Positions 34,387-34,957 of a DNA stretch of 34,957 nt are shown piece by piece (the first letter of the stretch is position 1; the number at the start of each line of letters is the position of its first letter). The position numbers were made by a program, and so were the translations under genes. Origin of the DNA: Pseudomonadota bacterium (lineage in GTDB: Bacteria; Pseudomonadota; Alphaproteobacteria; Rhodobacterales; Rhodobacteraceae); assembly GCA_021813365.1 (NCBI GenBank), contig JAKALB010000014.1, forward strand, positions 1-34,957. Direction: 5' to 3'. The notes beneath the pieces are model-generated. The model saw only the letters and a list, made by a program, of their open reading frames with translations. It was not told the DNA's origin and did no database searches.

Positions 34387-34957
34387 GTGAGTTTCCTGGA
34401 ATATCGCGTCAAATACATCCCCTCGGGCTTTGCGAAGGTTCTCTATGTGAACTGGGGGCTGTATCTGGTCATCACCGCCATCGCCGCGGTGGGCTGGCTG
34501 ATGCTCTACTCCATTTCCGGCGGCGACCTGGGTCAGTGGGCCGAGCCTCAGATGAAACGCTACGGCGCGGGCCTTGTGCTGGCGCTGATCCTGACCTTCA
34601 CGCCGATCTGGTTCTGGCGCAACATGTCGGCGCTGGCCTATGGCGGCACCTTCCTCTTGCTGGTCATCGTGGAATTGGTCGGCCGGGTCGGCAAGGGCGC
34701 GCAGCGCTGGATCGAACTGGGTCCGATCACCCTGCAGCCGTCCGAGCTGATGAAGGTCGCCATGGTGATGATGCTGGCCGCCTACTACGATTGGTTGCCC
34801 GACCGCCGCATCTCGCAGCCGCTGTGGGTTCTGGCGCCGATGCTGCTGATCCTGGCGCCGGTCGGCCTGGTCCTGGCGCAGCCGAATCTGGGCACCTCGA
34901 TCATGCTGGTGCTGGCCGGCGGCGGAGTGATGTTCGCCGCGGGTGTCAGCCTGTGGT
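34387..34957 (+). CDS. rodA: RodA (SEDS peptidoglycan glycosyltransferase), N-terminal 190 residues
   Basis: Polytopic SEDS-family enzyme that polymerises glycan strands for cell elongation with PBP2; cut by the window end. It starts with GTG 9 nt after the mrdA stop and begins MSFLEYRVKYIPSGFAKVLYVNWGLYL. The conserved segment RVGKGAQRWIELGPITLQPSELMKVA is present. The later conserved loop reads QPNLGTS where E. coli RodA, as I recall, has QPDLGTS. The essential Asp of the extracellular loop lies beyond the window. Confidence 0.95.
   Translation, partial: MSFLEYRVKYIPSGFAKVLYVNWGLYLVITAIAAVGWLMLYSISGGDLGQWAEPQMKRYGAGLVLALILTFTPIWFWRNMSALAYGGTFLLLVIVELVGRVGKGAQRWIELGPITLQPSELMKVAMVMMLAAYYDWLPDRRISQPLWVLAPMLLILAPVGLVLAQPNLGTSIMLVLAGGGVMFAAGVSLW

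Overview
The window (about 35 kb, GC-rich, dense, with many 1-11 nt overlaps between genes) comes from an alphaproteobacterium, most likely of the Rhodobacterales (Paracoccus/Rhodobacter relatives). The basis is a complete thuEFGKAB-type operon, the short 440-residue GluRS, the leuA - sulfotransferase-like - mreBCD - mrdA - rodA order, an intergenic repeat built on GGGATATTTG, and a perfect FNR-type box. Gene assignments rest on reading the translated proteins; no database was searched. The window looks chromosomal, with no insertion sequence, phage, CRISPR or plasmid genes.

Layout. 1-548 (minus): an FNR-type promoter drives a 58-residue membrane protein and a cytochrome b561 cut by the window edge. 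588-6971 (minus): a trehalose/disaccharide uptake and oxidation operon in the order thuE (binding protein), thuF, thuG (permeases), thuK (ATPase), thuA, thuB, with a LacI-type operator region in front, a terminator-like attenuator after thuE and hairpins after thuK and thuB. 7278-7427: tRNA-Ala(CGC) with promoter and terminator. 7531-10439 (minus): a small secreted protein, a NarL-type response regulator with its histidine kinase, and thioredoxin 2. 10500-11956 (minus): a DUF3775 protein and the azlCD amino-acid exporter. 12045-12156: a paired rhodobacterial intergenic repeat. 12204-16928 (minus): gcvT-gcvH-gcvP behind a tandem glycine riboswitch. 17056-18999 (plus): a divergent old-yellow-enzyme-type flavoprotein with a 4Fe-4S cluster, of the N-demethylase/dienoyl-CoA reductase kind. 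19202-24817: gltX (minus); a minimal zinc protease, a secreted protein of unknown function and a PfkB kinase (plus); ynfA and nadE (minus). 24915-26489 (plus): an exported protein made almost wholly of MORN repeats. 26780-28605 (plus): leuA behind a leucine-rich leader peptide. 28662-34957 (plus): a sulfotransferase-like gene, then the cell-elongation cluster mreB, mreC, mreD, mrdA and the first part of rodA.

The genes are mostly housekeeping and central metabolism, and the regulatory layer is the most informative part: a class II FNR promoter with its box centred at -41.5 from the inferred start; LacI-like operators on the thu promoter; a glycine riboswitch whose shared control region faces a probable N-demethylase; a four-leucine attenuator before leuA; and four genes (histidine kinase, azlC, zinc protease, leucine leader) whose promoters place the -10 hexamer about 6-8 nt from the ATG, so the messages are predicted to be leaderless. 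I did not find a convincing new multi-gene system. The least explained items are the MORN-repeat protein, the 193-residue secreted protein, the 73-residue secreted protein and the 58-residue FNR-controlled membrane protein.
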